This document shows, piece by piece, positions 43,633 through 52,898 of a stretch of DNA of 64,000 nucleotides. This DNA comes from a bacterium OM1 bin76 (GTDB lineage: Bacteria; Actinomycetota; Acidimicrobiia; Spongiisociales; ZC4RG35), in NCBI GenBank assembly GCA_002238785.1, contig MPNA01000013.1:1-64000 (forward strand), given 5' to 3'. The notes under the pieces are model-generated. The model did not search any database. It worked only from the letters and a program-made list of their open reading frames with translations, and was not told where the DNA came from. Both the position numbers and the translations under genes were made by a program. Every line of letters begins with the position of its first letter. Position 1 is the first letter of the stretch.

Positions 43633-44391
43633 TCATCTCCGTATAAGCCTGCTCGCAACCGCAAACACCCTGTCAAACATTTGCTCCGTCAAACGCCCCG
43701 TGAAGGTGTTCTGCTGGCTGGGGTGATAGGAGGAGATCAGGGTGGGCCCACCCTCCAATGCCGTCACCACCCCATGGCCGAAAGCCGGCCGCGGTCGGGG
43801 GACTGACCAACCCAGCCGGGGCCCTTGGCGCAGCAGATTGACGTGAGAGAATCCCCCCAAGGCCACCATCACTTCCATCCGATGCAACCGTTTCAACTCT
43901 TCGATCAACCAGTCGGAGCAGTTGCCGGTCTCCGCGGCCAGGGGACGGTTTTGCGGAGGGGCGCATCGCACCGAGGCGGTCACCCAACAGTCCTGGAGAC
44001 GTAACCCGTCATCGAGCCCCGTCGAGTGGGCTTGATTGGCAAACCCCGCCTTGTGCAGCGCGCGGTAGAGCCAATCCCCGGACCGGTCACCAGTGAACAT
44101 GCGACCGGTGCGATTAGCGCCATGGGCGGCCGGAGCCAGACCCACCAGCACCAGTCGCGCCCGCGGATCCCCGAAACCGGGTACCGGCCGACCCCAATAG
44201 GTCTCGTCCCGATACGCGGCCCTCTTTTCCCCAGCCACTCGCTCCCGCCATGCCACCAGCCGTTCGCACCTGCGGCACTCCGTCAACGCCACTGAGAGTT
44301 CCTTCAAAGACAAGTCTCGGTCCCCATTCGTCGGCGTGGCGTCGCAGGCAACACCCAAGAAGCCACACTCCTGCTGATAGGCCGAGACCAA
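43633..44391 (-). CDS. Uracil-DNA glycosylase, family 5 (UDGb)
   Basis: A 252-aa Fe-S uracil-DNA glycosylase of family 5, found mainly in thermophiles and actinobacteria. The catalytic loop reads GLAPAAHGANRTG with GDRSGDWL, and the second is SYHPSQQNTFTGRL. Cluster ligands fit C-x2-C (ECRRC) and C-x14-C (RCAPPQNRP...NC). It removes uracil and some other deaminated bases from DNA. The longest frame begins at TTG 44391 without a clear ribosome site, so the real start may be further in. Divergent from the FCD regulator, with about 200 nt between. Confidence 0.88.
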   Translation of the reverse strand: MVSAYQQECGFLGVACDATPTNGDRDLSLKELSVALTECRRCERLVAWRERVAGEKRAAYRDETYWGRPVPGFGDPRARLVLVGLAPAAHGANRTGRMFTGDRSGDWLYRALHKAGFANQAHSTGLDDGLRLQDCWVTASVRCAPPQNRPLAAETGNCSDWLIEELKRLHRMEVMVALGGFSHVNLLRQGPRLGWSVPRPRPAFGHGVVTALEGGPTLISSYHPSQQNTFTGRLTEQMFDRVFAVASRLIRR

Positions 44392-44552
44392 CTATAAACC
44401 AGGTCGCTGCCGCGCAACCGCCGTGATCTGCCGGCTGCTATGCGCGTCATCAACCCGGTTGACAAGTGTTCCCTTCGTAGGAGACGTCGACCTTGAGACA
44501 GGGGTACCCACAGGAGGCGGTGGCTTTGGCGGCTACGAGGCCACCCTTCTAA

Positions 44553-44581
44553 CATTTGGCTTCGGTCAAGGGAGCCAAATG
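44553..44581. promoter_or_regulatory. 9-bp inverted repeat before the FCD regulator (operator candidate)
   Basis: catttggct (44553-44561) and agccaaatg (44573-44581) form a perfect dyad with an 11-nt spacer, ending 11 bases before the start codon and touching the ribosome site gagagg. A regulator bound here would block its own gene. Self-control by the FCD protein is inferred, not shown. Confidence 0.45.
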
Positions 44582-44592
44582 AGAGGAACCAC

Positions 44593-45300
44593 ATGTCCAG
44601 ACTGAGCAGGGAAGCAACGCGCGTCCTGATGGGTGACATCATCTCAGGCCGCTATTCACAAGGTGAGAAGCTTCCCAAAGAGAATGCCTTGACTGAGCGT
44701 TTCGGGGCCAGCAGGGGAACCATCCGCGAGTCGGTGCGGGCGCTGGAGGAGCGGGGGTTGGTCAAAGTCACCCATGGAGTGGGAGCGGTGGTGCAACCAT
44801 CGGAGCACTGGAACATTCTGGATGCCGACGTGCTGGACATCACGCTGGCCACCGACCGCAGCGACCAAGTGCTGGGCGATTTCCTGGAGACCCGCCGAAT
44901 ACTGGAAGTGGAAGCCGTTGCTCTGGCAGCCGAACGAGGGTCGGAAGAGCAACTTCACAATATCAGGGAGGCCTTTGACCGGGTGGAAGAGGCCGCCAAG
45001 GCTGCGATAGTCAACCCCTTGAGCGAACCAGACTATCTCAAAACCGATGCCGCTTTCCATTCGGCGATACTCAATGCAGCTGGGAACTCAGTGCTCGGCA
45101 AGATGCTGGAGCCTCTAAGGAGGGCCATTCAGGCTGCCATGCGCCCCTTGTCCCCCCCCCGCCACCGAATCATGCGCCGTCTGCCTGAGTACGAGCAAAT
45201 CATGAAGACCGTAACCAACCGAGATGTAGAGGGAGCCCGGGCGGCGATTGAGGAACACCTCGCCTCATCCCGGGTTTACTTGGAGTCGGTCAGAACCTAA
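44593..45300 (+). CDS. GntR-family regulator (FadR/FCD subfamily)
   Basis: A 235-aa regulator. ATG 44593 follows gagaggaaccac. N-terminal winged helix EKLPKENALTERFGASRGTIRESVRAL is a strong GntR motif; the FCD domain has ETRRILEVEAVALAAERG, KTDAAFHSAILNAAGN and ARAAIEEHLASSR with Asp/His residues of the metal-bound ligand pocket. Effectors are usually sugar acids or other carboxylates. Neighbours on the plus strand are absent; it may control the hydrolase/oxidoreductase genes on the minus strand to its right. Confidence 0.88.
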   Translation: MSRLSREATRVLMGDIISGRYSQGEKLPKENALTERFGASRGTIRESVRALEERGLVKVTHGVGAVVQPSEHWNILDADVLDITLATDRSDQVLGDFLETRRILEVEAVALAAERGSEEQLHNIREAFDRVEEAAKAAIVNPLSEPDYLKTDAAFHSAILNAAGNSVLGKMLEPLRRAIQAAMRPLSPPRHRIMRRLPEYEQIMKTVTNRDVEGARAAIEEHLASSRVYLESVRT

Positions 45301-45412
45301 CTGTCAGCCGGGAAGCCACCCCGACTCTTCTGGCCACCGCAGCGTTGGTTTGGTGGCCGTCCGTTATGTGAGGCGGCAAACCCGCGGCGCCATCGGACGG
45401 ATGTCCTGCCCG

Positions 45413-46465
45413 CTACTCCACCGATGCCAGGAAGTCGAAGAACACTTCCGACCAAGCCTGTGCGGCGTCGAAATGGGGACCGTGGCCTGAACCTTCGAAC
45501 ATCTCCATGACCACGCGGCCCCCGGCCTGTTGATACTGCTCAAGAACGTCGCGGATCTGAGATACCATCAACTGAGGCGGGAAGGACTCAGCGCCGGGCC
45601 AGCCGGGAACGAGGCCCGCTTGGCCCAAAGTTCCCATCTCCCAGGCCGAACCATCGGCGACCACGATGTCGGCTGACCCGTGAGTCCACAGTACGGGAGG
45701 CTTGCGGTCGATGTCAACAATGCCGGACCAGTCGCTGTATTTGCCGGACAAGGCATTGAGTATCCCTCGGGTCCCCGGCGCCACTCCCGGCCAGTTCTCA
45801 GAGGCAGTGAAGTCTCCTGGATACCCGTCGTCGCCGGTGACCGACAGCAGCACCTCGTCCAGCAATATCTCTTCTCGGTCGGCCGGTTCGCGATGAGTGG
45901 CCGCCCAATAGGATGAATTAATGATGTTGCGAGGCGACACCACATCCTCCGTCGATCTATCTCCAGCAGCAAGGCGAGCGGTGAAATCCGGGTTTCCGGT
46001 TCCCCCACCGGAGCCCGCCCAGTCCGCAAAGCATGGAGTGCCGTCGGGGTTACAACCTCCGAACCCGAATGGGGACACCGGATCGATCATCGTCAGGGAA
46101 GCCACTTCCCGGTCCATCGCATAAGCAGCAATAGCCGAGCCGCCTGTCGACCATCCCACCAGATGGACAGGTCGATCAATGCCAAGGGTCTGGACCAGTG
46201 CATGGGTGTCGTCGGCCCAGTCCCTCAACCCCCGGGTTGCGTCGATCGGCTTGGGTTGTGAGCGGCCGAAGGACCTCATGTCCGGTGCGATGAAGCGGTA
46301 CCGCTGCGGCGCCTCCGGCCACAGATGCTCGTAAAAGCGACCGGTGGACAGATTGCCATGAAGCATCACCACCGGGATGCCGTCCTGTGGACCTGATTCG
46401 TAAACAAAGGTCTCGAGACGATCAGTGCTAACCGTACCTGCTCGCACTCCACTCAACAGATCCAT
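45413..46465 (-). CDS. Alpha/beta-hydrolase
   Basis: A 350-aa hydrolase. HGNLSTGRFYEHLWP, oxyanion block; nucleophile GWSTGG with Ser; catalytic Asp in HGSADIVVAD; His in GSGHGPHFD. A cysteine pair in GGCNPDGTPC lies in the cap region. The N-terminus has no signal peptide. Start ATG 46465. It runs in the same direction as the esterase upstream (48 nt between them). Substrate unknown; the local set (hydrolase, esterase, VOC, Gfo/Idh) suggests processing of a small ester or lactone. Confidence 0.85.
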   Translation of the reverse strand: MDLLSGVRAGTVSTDRLETFVYESGPQDGIPVVMLHGNLSTGRFYEHLWPEAPQRYRFIAPDMRSFGRSQPKPIDATRGLRDWADDTHALVQTLGIDRPVHLVGWSTGGSAIAAYAMDREVASLTMIDPVSPFGFGGCNPDGTPCFADWAGSGGGTGNPDFTARLAAGDRSTEDVVSPRNIINSSYWAATHREPADREEILLDEVLLSVTGDDGYPGDFTASENWPGVAPGTRGILNALSGKYSDWSGIVDIDRKPPVLWTHGSADIVVADGSAWEMGTLGQAGLVPGWPGAESFPPQLMVSQIRDVLEQYQQAGGRVVMEMFEGSGHGPHFDAAQAWSEVFFDFLASVE

Positions 46466-46512
46466 GCCGTCCTCCTAATCTCGCCGACGCCACCGGATAC
46501 TAGAGAGATGAA

Positions 46513-47475
46513 TCAGCTGAGAGTCCTGTTCAAGTAGCCGTGCATCCAGTCACGGGCGGCGCGCCCGTATTGGTTGTCGAAATAGTCGAAGGCGTGGATT
46601 CCCCCCGGCCAAAGGACCAGTTCCGCCCGATTTCCCGCCTTCCGCCAACGGTTGAACATGAACAGTGAGTCATCGTATAGCGGATCGATGGTTCCGACAG
46701 TGAACAGGACGGGAGGCAGCCCTTCCAGGTCGGCAAAGATTGGAGAGATGTCGGGGTCCTGCAAGTCGTGGGAGCCAGCGAACTGCTCGGTGAACCAGCG
46801 GATGACTGCGGTGGTGAGGATTAGCGTCTCCTCCCCCGCTTCAAGTACCGAGGGAGTGCCCCGCAGGTCGTAGGCGCCATAAGTGAGCAGAGCGGCCCCG
46901 AATGGGTTGAGCCCATGGCGGTCACGGAGTCGAAGACAGGTAACTGCAGCAAGGTGGGCGCCGGCCGACTCGCCCCCGATCGCCACCAACTCAGCGCCAA
47001 AGGCCTGGCGGGCGTTCTGCTGCAACCACAGAGCCGCCGCCTCGCAGTCATCCGGTCCCGCCGGGTAGGGGTTCTCCGGCGCCAACCGGTAATAGGTTGA
47101 GACCACCACCAACCCGGTGGCGTCTGCCAGCCGTTCCAACATCGGATCATGATGATGAGCGCCTCCCAGCACCCAGCCCCCTCCGTGAATGTGGAGGAAT
47201 ACCCCCCGGGGCGGGCCAGCGGTTGGTATGACTCGGAAGCGGAGCGTCCCCGATGATGTTTCCACTGCCTTCTCAAAGGCCCGATCCGAGTAAACCAACG
47301 CACCGAACACCGACTTCCCCTGCTCCCGAGCTTGCCGGGCAGCCTCCGGGCCCACCTCATAGATCTTGGGTAAATGCAGGGAGGCCAAGCCCAAAGCCTT
47401 GTTGAAAGCCAGCACCTCGGCAGGTGTCTCGGTCGGGACGTCGACATGGGCCTTCCCCGGGCCGTATTGAGTCAC
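46513..47475 (-). CDS. Alpha/beta-hydrolase fold-3 esterase (HSL family)
   Basis: A 320-aa esterase of the hormone-sensitive-lipase family: oxyanion motif HGGGWVLGGAH, nucleophile GGESAGAHLA, Asp in GTIDPLYDD and His in GGIHAFDYF. Cytoplasmic. It probably hydrolyses short-chain esters. Start 47475. Transcribed with the preceding and following minus-strand genes. Confidence 0.9.
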   Translation of the reverse strand: MTQYGPGKAHVDVPTETPAEVLAFNKALGLASLHLPKIYEVGPEAARQAREQGKSVFGALVYSDRAFEKAVETSSGTLRFRVIPTAGPPRGVFLHIHGGGWVLGGAHHHDPMLERLADATGLVVVSTYYRLAPENPYPAGPDDCEAAALWLQQNARQAFGAELVAIGGESAGAHLAAVTCLRLRDRHGLNPFGAALLTYGAYDLRGTPSVLEAGEETLILTTAVIRWFTEQFAGSHDLQDPDISPIFADLEGLPPVLFTVGTIDPLYDDSLFMFNRWRKAGNRAELVLWPGGIHAFDYFDNQYGRAARDWMHGYLNRTLS

Positions 47476-47509
47476 AACTCTTCGAACCTTCCCTGACCTC
47501 CGACTGCTT

Positions 47510-47890
47510 TTAGGTGGGCGGTTGGTTCAATTCGATGACATTCCCATCCGGGTCGCTGAGAAACGCCTGGCGACCTGCAGCAGGTACGTATGCGGATCTT
47601 TGAAATGCCACGCCCTGAGCGTCAAGGGCATCCAGAAGACCGTCGAGATCCTCAACCTCCAATGCAAAGTGGTTGTTGGGGTTGGGGCCCAGATTGGCAA
47701 CCCCGCTGATGTGAATTGCGTTTTCCGGCCCGGCGCCAACCCAGACTCCCGGCGACTCGAAGGCGGGTCTCGGAAGTACGGGTAGGCCCAGTTTCTCCAC
47801 GTAGAACTCTCTTGACCTGGCCAGATCGGTGGAAGGAATGTTCACATGTTGCAACCGGGTGAGATGTCCGAAAAGACCGCTGTCACTCAT
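47510..47890 (-). CDS. VOC (glyoxalase/dioxygenase-fold) protein
   Basis: A 126-aa single VOC domain. LQHVNIPSTDLARSREFYVEKLG is the classic opening (His ligand at about 15). NPNNHFALEVEDLD and DPDGNVIELNQP supply further His/Glu ligands. Two such modules (dimer) form a divalent-metal site. Could be a lyase, isomerase or extradiol-type enzyme. It overlaps the oxidoreductase gene upstream by 8 nt, so the two are translated together. Confidence 0.85.
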   Translation of the reverse strand: MSDSGLFGHLTRLQHVNIPSTDLARSREFYVEKLGLPVLPRPAFESPGVWVGAGPENAIHISGVANLGPNPNNHFALEVEDLDGLLDALDAQGVAFQRSAYVPAAGRQAFLSDPDGNVIELNQPPT

Positions 47891-48950
47891 CTACTGATAC
47901 CACCTTTCGACGGTCCGCTGACTCGATCAGAGCGCGGATGGTAGCCATGTTCACAGCACTCTCCTGAAGCGGGAAAATGCTTGGCTTGCCGTCAAGGATC
48001 ATCCCTTCCATGGCTTTGACCTCTTCAAAGTAGGCGTTCGTGCCCTCGAATGTACGGGTGATGCTGGTTAGGCCATCCACCTCGTCGCCAAATGCCCGAT
48101 TGTTATCCCCGGACTTGGAAAGCGCGGGTATGCCAGGGTCGTGGGCAACGATCTCCAACGTTGATGCCAACTCCACCTGGCTCAGCCACGGGTAGGAAAC
48201 TCGAATGCGCCCTCGCGAGCCGACGAACTCCGCCGACCAGGAGGGCAACGCTTCCATGCTGGTGACGAACTGGCCCATCAACCCTCCCTCATAGTGGATC
48301 TGGGCTGCGAAGGTCATGTCCGCCGGTTGGCCGGCCCTGCGGATGAACCCTTCAACCTCGATGGGCCGTTTTTGCAGCACGGCTTGGAACAAGGTGACCG
48401 GATAACACCCCAGATCCCACACCGACCCTCCTCCCCGAGGATCCAGACGGATGTCATCGGCGTATAGGAGGGTGAAACTGAACGTCGCCTGCGCCCAGCG
48501 AGGGACACCAATGGCCCGCTCCGATATCAACTGACGGAGAAGTTGTGTCTGGGGATGGAAGCGCATCATCGATGCCTCCTGGATGGTCACCCCATTTTCT
48601 TCTGCTGCCTGCTCGAGCCGCTCGGTCTCACCGGGATAGATGGCTATGGGCTTTTCTACCAATGCGTGCTTGCCCGATCTGGCCACCTGTACGCCCCACG
48701 GAACATGCAGCCAGTTCGGCAAGGAGACATAAACGACATCCACCTTCTCGGAGGCGAGCATCCGTTCATAGCTACCGAAGGAAAGGGGAATCCCGTGTGG
48801 CTCCGCATAGGAACGAGCCTTGTCACCATCCCTGCTTGACACTGCTGTTACCTGCGACCGCTCCGACATGGCCACTGCTTCCACGAGACGGTCATTGATA
48901 CGGGCCGTGCCGAGCAAGCCCCACCGCAAGGGCTCATCTACAGGCGCCAC
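47883..48950 (-). CDS. Gfo/Idh/MocA-family oxidoreductase
   Basis: A 355-aa NAD(P)-dependent dehydrogenase. N-terminal Rossmann WGLLGTARINDRLVEA, then VSLPNWLHVPWGV and the family EKP motif (ALVEKPIA) with the catalytic Lys; GGSVWDLGCYPV carries the Asp and the position usually His is Cys-Tyr here. Substrates are mostly cyclic polyols or sugars. The first gene in the minus-strand run 48950 to 45413. Confidence 0.87.
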   Translation of the reverse strand: MAPVDEPLRWGLLGTARINDRLVEAVAMSERSQVTAVSSRDGDKARSYAEPHGIPLSFGSYERMLASEKVDVVYVSLPNWLHVPWGVQVARSGKHALVEKPIAIYPGETERLEQAAEENGVTIQEASMMRFHPQTQLLRQLISERAIGVPRWAQATFSFTLLYADDIRLDPRGGGSVWDLGCYPVTLFQAVLQKRPIEVEGFIRRAGQPADMTFAAQIHYEGGLMGQFVTSMEALPSWSAEFVGSRGRIRVSYPWLSQVELASTLEIVAHDPGIPALSKSGDNNRAFGDEVDGLTSITRTFEGTNAYFEEVKAMEGMILDGKPSIFPLQESAVNMATIRALIESADRRKVVSVDE

Positions 48951-49139
48951 GATCAGCTAGACATCTCTTGCCAACGATTCATCGTCTCCGATGGAGCCCT
49001 GGCCACATGTCGTGCGTTCTCAAACGTGGGGAATTGGCTCTCCCCGGTCTCCATGAGACGGATCATAGTTTGCCGCCGCAGCGCCGGGATGACCCGGGAG
49101 GAACCACCCGATTCACACGAATGTTCCCAATGCTCCCGG

Positions 49140-49979
49140 CTACTGGTCACCCTCCATATACCAAAACACTGTCTTACGCTCCACCCAGAGTCCTACCGCG
49201 AACACCAGTAGGCCTATGACAGCAACCACGAATATGGCAGCGATCATCTCGTGGGTCTTGATGAAGGACCGGGCTTCCACTACCAGAAAACCGAGCCCCT
49301 CCGTGGCCACCACCATCTCGGCCACCACGACGTTGGTGAGCGCGTAGGTTATGCCAAGTTTCACTCCCACCATGATCGCCGGAAGGGCTGCAGGGAGACG
49401 GATCCGACGCAATAGGGAGACCTCGCTCATTCGCAGGGACCGGCCCAACTCAATGAGGGCGGGATCCACGCCGGCCAGACCCAGGCCGGTCTGGATGAGG
49501 ATCAAAAAGAAGATGGCAAAACTAGCCAGGGCCACCTTCACCCCCACTCCTATGCCGAACCAGACCAGGAACAGGGGGACAAAAGCCACCTTGGGAACGA
49601 TCCGGAACCCAAGCAGCAACGGGTAAAGAGAGCGCCGCAAGAAAGGTGAGTAGTAGATTCCGATCGCCGACAAAAACCCCAGGGTGCCGCCAGCCATGAA
49701 ACCGAGAATCATCTCATAGAAGGTGACGAATCCCGCCCGCACATAGGTATCCCCGTTCTCGAGCAGCGCTTCGACCACCGACAACGGCGGGGGCAACACG
49801 ATGGGATGAAAATCCCGCCATTCGATCATCACAATCCAGAACAACAGGATGCCCACCAACACCAGCAGTAGTTCTCGGGAGTTCCACAGCCGTGTCCACG
49901 CTCTCTCCCCCAGCGAGCGTGATCGAACCGAGGTGGTTGTGTTGCCTACACCCAAAACGTCAACCGCCTCTCCAGCCAC
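49140..49979 (-). CDS. ABC transporter permease (NitT/TauT family), second
   Basis: A 279-aa permease with six helices. The EAA loop reads GRSLRMSEVSLLRRIRLPAALPAIM. It belongs to the SsuC/TauC-type family. It overlaps the upstream permease by 34 nt. Last gene of the importer operon. Two different permease genes with one ATPase indicate a heterodimeric channel. Confidence 0.88.
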   Translation of the reverse strand: MAGEAVDVLGVGNTTTSVRSRSLGERAWTRLWNSRELLLVLVGILLFWIVMIEWRDFHPIVLPPPLSVVEALLENGDTYVRAGFVTFYEMILGFMAGGTLGFLSAIGIYYSPFLRRSLYPLLLGFRIVPKVAFVPLFLVWFGIGVGVKVALASFAIFFLILIQTGLGLAGVDPALIELGRSLRMSEVSLLRRIRLPAALPAIMVGVKLGITYALTNVVVAEMVVATEGLGFLVVEARSFIKTHEMIAAIFVVAVIGLLVFAVGLWVERKTVFWYMEGDQ

Positions 49980-50752
49980 AGGAACAAGAAGTAGCTGACG
50001 ATCCCGAACGCGGCGATAACCATGATGGAAGCGATGATGAACTCGGTGTTGGAAAAGGCGGCAGCCTCCACGATGCGGGACCCTATTCCTGTGCTGCCCG
50101 GCACCAGTATCTCGCTAAGCACCCCTCCGATGAAAGATTCGGTGAGAGCAATACGCAGTCCTGCCAGCACGAAGGGCAACGCGAACGGCAACGAGACCTT
50201 CCTGAACCCGAACCATCGGTTGCCCTGTAGCGACCGAGTGAGTTCAACCATCTCCCGCTCCACGCCGGTCAATCCGGTGATGGTGTTCTCGGTCACCGGA
50301 AAGAACGCCAGAAGGACCGTCACCACAAGTTTGTACTCGAACCCCACTCCCCACCAGAGGATGAACAGGGGGATGAACACCGCCTTGGGCACCACATACA
50401 GAGCTACCAGGATCGGGTGGATGGCGCGTTTGACCCGCTCGAAGTGGTTGCTCAGCACCCCTGCCACAAACCCCATCACACCCCCGAGAAAGAACCCCCA
50501 GCCGATTGTTACCGCGGTGGTGAGCATGTTGCCAACCAGGAAATCTCCCTGGTTCCACAGCACTCCCCATACTTTCGAAGGCGGTGGCAGCACCACCGAA
50601 TGGAACCCGGTTATCCAGATGAACGCCTGCCACGCCGCAACGAACAGGAGGGCAAAGACAATGGGGTCGACGAACCGCCGTATTCGCCCGGCCTTACTGC
50701 CCAGAACAGGGGCTACGGATTCCGTCGCCGACTCACCGACTCTGGCCGTCAC
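49946..50752 (-). CDS. ABC transporter permease (NitT/TauT family), first
   Basis: A 268-aa permease. The start is GTG 50752, overlapping the ATPase stop by 4 nt (GTGA); a longer upstream frame is rejected. Six helices are seen and the EAA-type loop is TRSLQGNRWFGFRKVSLPFALPFV. Partner of the next permease and of the ATPase at 50749-51549. Confidence 0.88.
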   Translation of the reverse strand: MTARVGESATESVAPVLGSKAGRIRRFVDPIVFALLFVAAWQAFIWITGFHSVVLPPPSKVWGVLWNQGDFLVGNMLTTAVTIGWGFFLGGVMGFVAGVLSNHFERVKRAIHPILVALYVVPKAVFIPLFILWWGVGFEYKLVVTVLLAFFPVTENTITGLTGVEREMVELTRSLQGNRWFGFRKVSLPFALPFVLAGLRIALTESFIGGVLSEILVPGSTGIGSRIVEAAAFSNTEFIIASIMVIAAFGIVSYFLFLWLERRLTFWV

Positions 50753-51549
50753 GGGGACTCCTTGGAGTTTCCACCTCCGTCGGCCTTCCCGATCATTCGG
50801 CGGGTAATGACCACCTGTTCCAAGAATGCCACGCTGTCGCGCATTTCGGCGGTGCGCGGGCGGGGTAGGTCCACCACTATCTCCCCAAGAATCCTGCCCG
50901 GCCGCGCCGACAGTACCAGGATCCGGTCTGACAGGAACACCGCCTCTGGAATGTGGTGGGTCACGAACAGCACCGTCTTTTGGGTCTCTCTCCAAATCCG
51001 CATCAACTCTTCGTTCATGCGCTCCCTGGTGAACTCGTCAAGGGCACCGAACGGTTCGTCCATCAGAAGCAGAGTCGGATCATGGAGTAGCGCCCGACAG
51101 ATGGAGACCCGCTGCTGCATCCCGCCGGAGAGTTGTTTGGGATAGGCATCGCGGAAGTCCTCGATCCCCACCATTTCGAGCAGGAGTTCCGCCCGGTTCT
51201 CGTACTCCTGGCGGGACATGACAGTCCGCTTCTGGGAAGCCAACACCTCGTAGGGGAACATCACGTTCTTGAAGACGGTACGCCACTTCAGCAAGGTGGG
51301 AGCTTGGAAGACGAAGCCGATATTCCCCGCCGGCCCATGCACAGGGACACCGTCGATCGACACCCCACCCTGGGTGGGGGGAATCAGGCCGGAAACCAGT
51401 CGCAGCAAGGTGCTCTTTCCGCAACCGCTGGGTCCGATAATGCTTACGAACTCGCTGTCGGAGACGTTTACCGAGATATCCCTCAGGGCTTCGACCGTGA
51501 GGTCACTGGTCTGGAAGGTCTTGCCCAGACCCTGCAGTTCGATACCCAT
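50749..51549 (-). CDS. ABC transporter ATPase (NitT/TauT/SsuB-like)
   Basis: A 266-aa importer ATPase. Walker A GPSGCGKSTLL, signature LSGGMQQRVSI, Walker B LLLMDEPFGALDEFTR and switch His in FVTHHIPEAV. The order SBP, ATPase, permease, permease is an ordinary NitT/TauT operon. Energises import of the ligand bound by the upstream lipoprotein. Confidence 0.93.
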   Translation of the reverse strand: MGIELQGLGKTFQTSDLTVEALRDISVNVSDSEFVSIIGPSGCGKSTLLRLVSGLIPPTQGGVSIDGVPVHGPAGNIGFVFQAPTLLKWRTVFKNVMFPYEVLASQKRTVMSRQEYENRAELLLEMVGIEDFRDAYPKQLSGGMQQRVSICRALLHDPTLLLMDEPFGALDEFTRERMNEELMRIWRETQKTVLFVTHHIPEAVFLSDRILVLSARPGRILGEIVVDLPRPRTAEMRDSVAFLEQVVITRRMIGKADGGGNSKESP

Positions 51550-51630
51550 TAGCTAATAGTTTCCAAGGGTGTTTGTCCGGAACCCGTCAAGACGGCGGGT
51601 CCCGGACAAACTATTGCTATTGAAATCGGA

Positions 51631-52758
51631 TCAGCCCAAGAAGGGTGTGAGCGGATTCGACCTGCCCAGCACCGTGGCAAGTGCATCCCGGGCGGCATCG
51701 AAGTCGTCGATGGGGACATCGCCGCTGTCAATGATCAGATCAGAGATGAACGCTTGGTCAAGTGTCAAAGGCGCATCGAGCAGGAAGTCGTTGATGAAAT
51801 CAAGGCTCCGCTGCTTCTTGTCAGGATCGAAGTAACCGATTCCGTCGTCCCGCACATCCTCGGTAAGCATCAGCGTCAGGAACAACTGCAGGTTGCCGAG
51901 GTGGAATTCACGGGCATTGGGCTGCTCTTCCAACTCGGGGTTGTACTTGAAGAGAGCGTCGATGGACTCGTTGTGGGCGCTCACGCCGCCCTCAATGACA
52001 TATTCGTATCCGGCGAGGGCGCCTTCAATGAACCGCCTCACAAGATCACGGTTGTTTTCCAGCATCTCGGGACGGGTGATGAGACCGTTGCCGTAGATGT
52101 CAACGGCGCGGCCCACCCAGTAGGTGTCAGGCTCGATCGGCGGATCGGCCAGCCACCACTCGGGCAGGTTGGTGATCCAGTCCATTACGAAATCGGCCTG
52201 TCCGGTGGCTATGGAGCCGATTCCGGCGCCGTCTACATACTGCCAGTCTATGGCGTCGTAACTGATCCCCACCGAACCGGCGAAGGCCTTGAAGAGTTGG
52301 TCATTCTCATCACCAGCGTCAACCGCGCCCCGCAGACCCACCAAGGTGGAGGGGTCGTCACCACTGACTCCGGCATCAGGGCCCGCGTACACCGCGGTGG
52401 GAGCAGTGGAAGCGATGGCTGCGATTTCAACCAACGGCAACCCTTCACTGATTGTGCGCATCACCGCGCCAACCCCGGCGAATCCGAAGTCGCCTTCCCC
52501 CAGACCGATGCGAGCAGACGTGTCACCGGAGCCGTAACCCCGTGTGATCTGGACTGCTATGTTCCGCTCGGCCCAAAAACCCTTGTCCAGGGCCACATAG
52601 AAGGGAGATGTCTGGCCCTTGGGTACCCAGTCAAGGATGAAGAAGACCTGGTCCACCCCTCCTTCATCCGCCGTTTCGTCAGTGGAAGAATCAGCACAAG
52701 CGGCCGCGATCAGTGCTAAGACTGCCAACGCCGCAAGTAGTTTCCTTAGACGATTCAT
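51631..52758 (-). CDS. ABC transporter solute-binding lipoprotein (NMT1/THI5-like)
   Basis: A 375-aa binding protein. I choose ATG 52758 (MNRLRKLLAALAVL), with gaaagg about 13 nt upstream; an in-frame ATG at 52779 is an alternative. Signal helix and lipobox LIAAACADS follow. The mature part has DWVPKGQTSPFYVALDKGFWAE, a THI5/NMT1-like opening (family binds pyrimidines such as HMP, or sulfonates and other heterocycles). GYGSGDTSARIGLGEGDFGFAG is the typical lobe junction. The exact ligand is not predictable, but a small ring compound is plausible given the neighbouring enzymes. Confidence 0.87.
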   Translation of the reverse strand: MNRLRKLLAALAVLALIAAACADSSTDETADEGGVDQVFFILDWVPKGQTSPFYVALDKGFWAERNIAVQITRGYGSGDTSARIGLGEGDFGFAGVGAVMRTISEGLPLVEIAAIASTAPTAVYAGPDAGVSGDDPSTLVGLRGAVDAGDENDQLFKAFAGSVGISYDAIDWQYVDGAGIGSIATGQADFVMDWITNLPEWWLADPPIEPDTYWVGRAVDIYGNGLITRPEMLENNRDLVRRFIEGALAGYEYVIEGGVSAHNESIDALFKYNPELEEQPNAREFHLGNLQLFLTLMLTEDVRDDGIGYFDPDKKQRSLDFINDFLLDAPLTLDQAFISDLIIDSGDVPIDDFDAARDALATVLGRSNPLTPFLG

Positions 52759-52898
52759 AAAAAAGAACCTTTCCGTCATGCAATAAGTACGGCCGGTTCC
52801 AGCTTCCGCAATTCCCCGGCGTCTTTTGGCAACGCTAACACCTCGTCTGGCAGCAGGCATCAAAAAGAGGGAGTCAATTCTTGCAGTTGTGAGTGTTG

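Noticed and set aside
52759-52898. Thiamine or FMN riboswitch before the THI5-like binding protein
   Set aside because: No CTGAGA or other conserved TPP/FMN core sequence is present in the leader.
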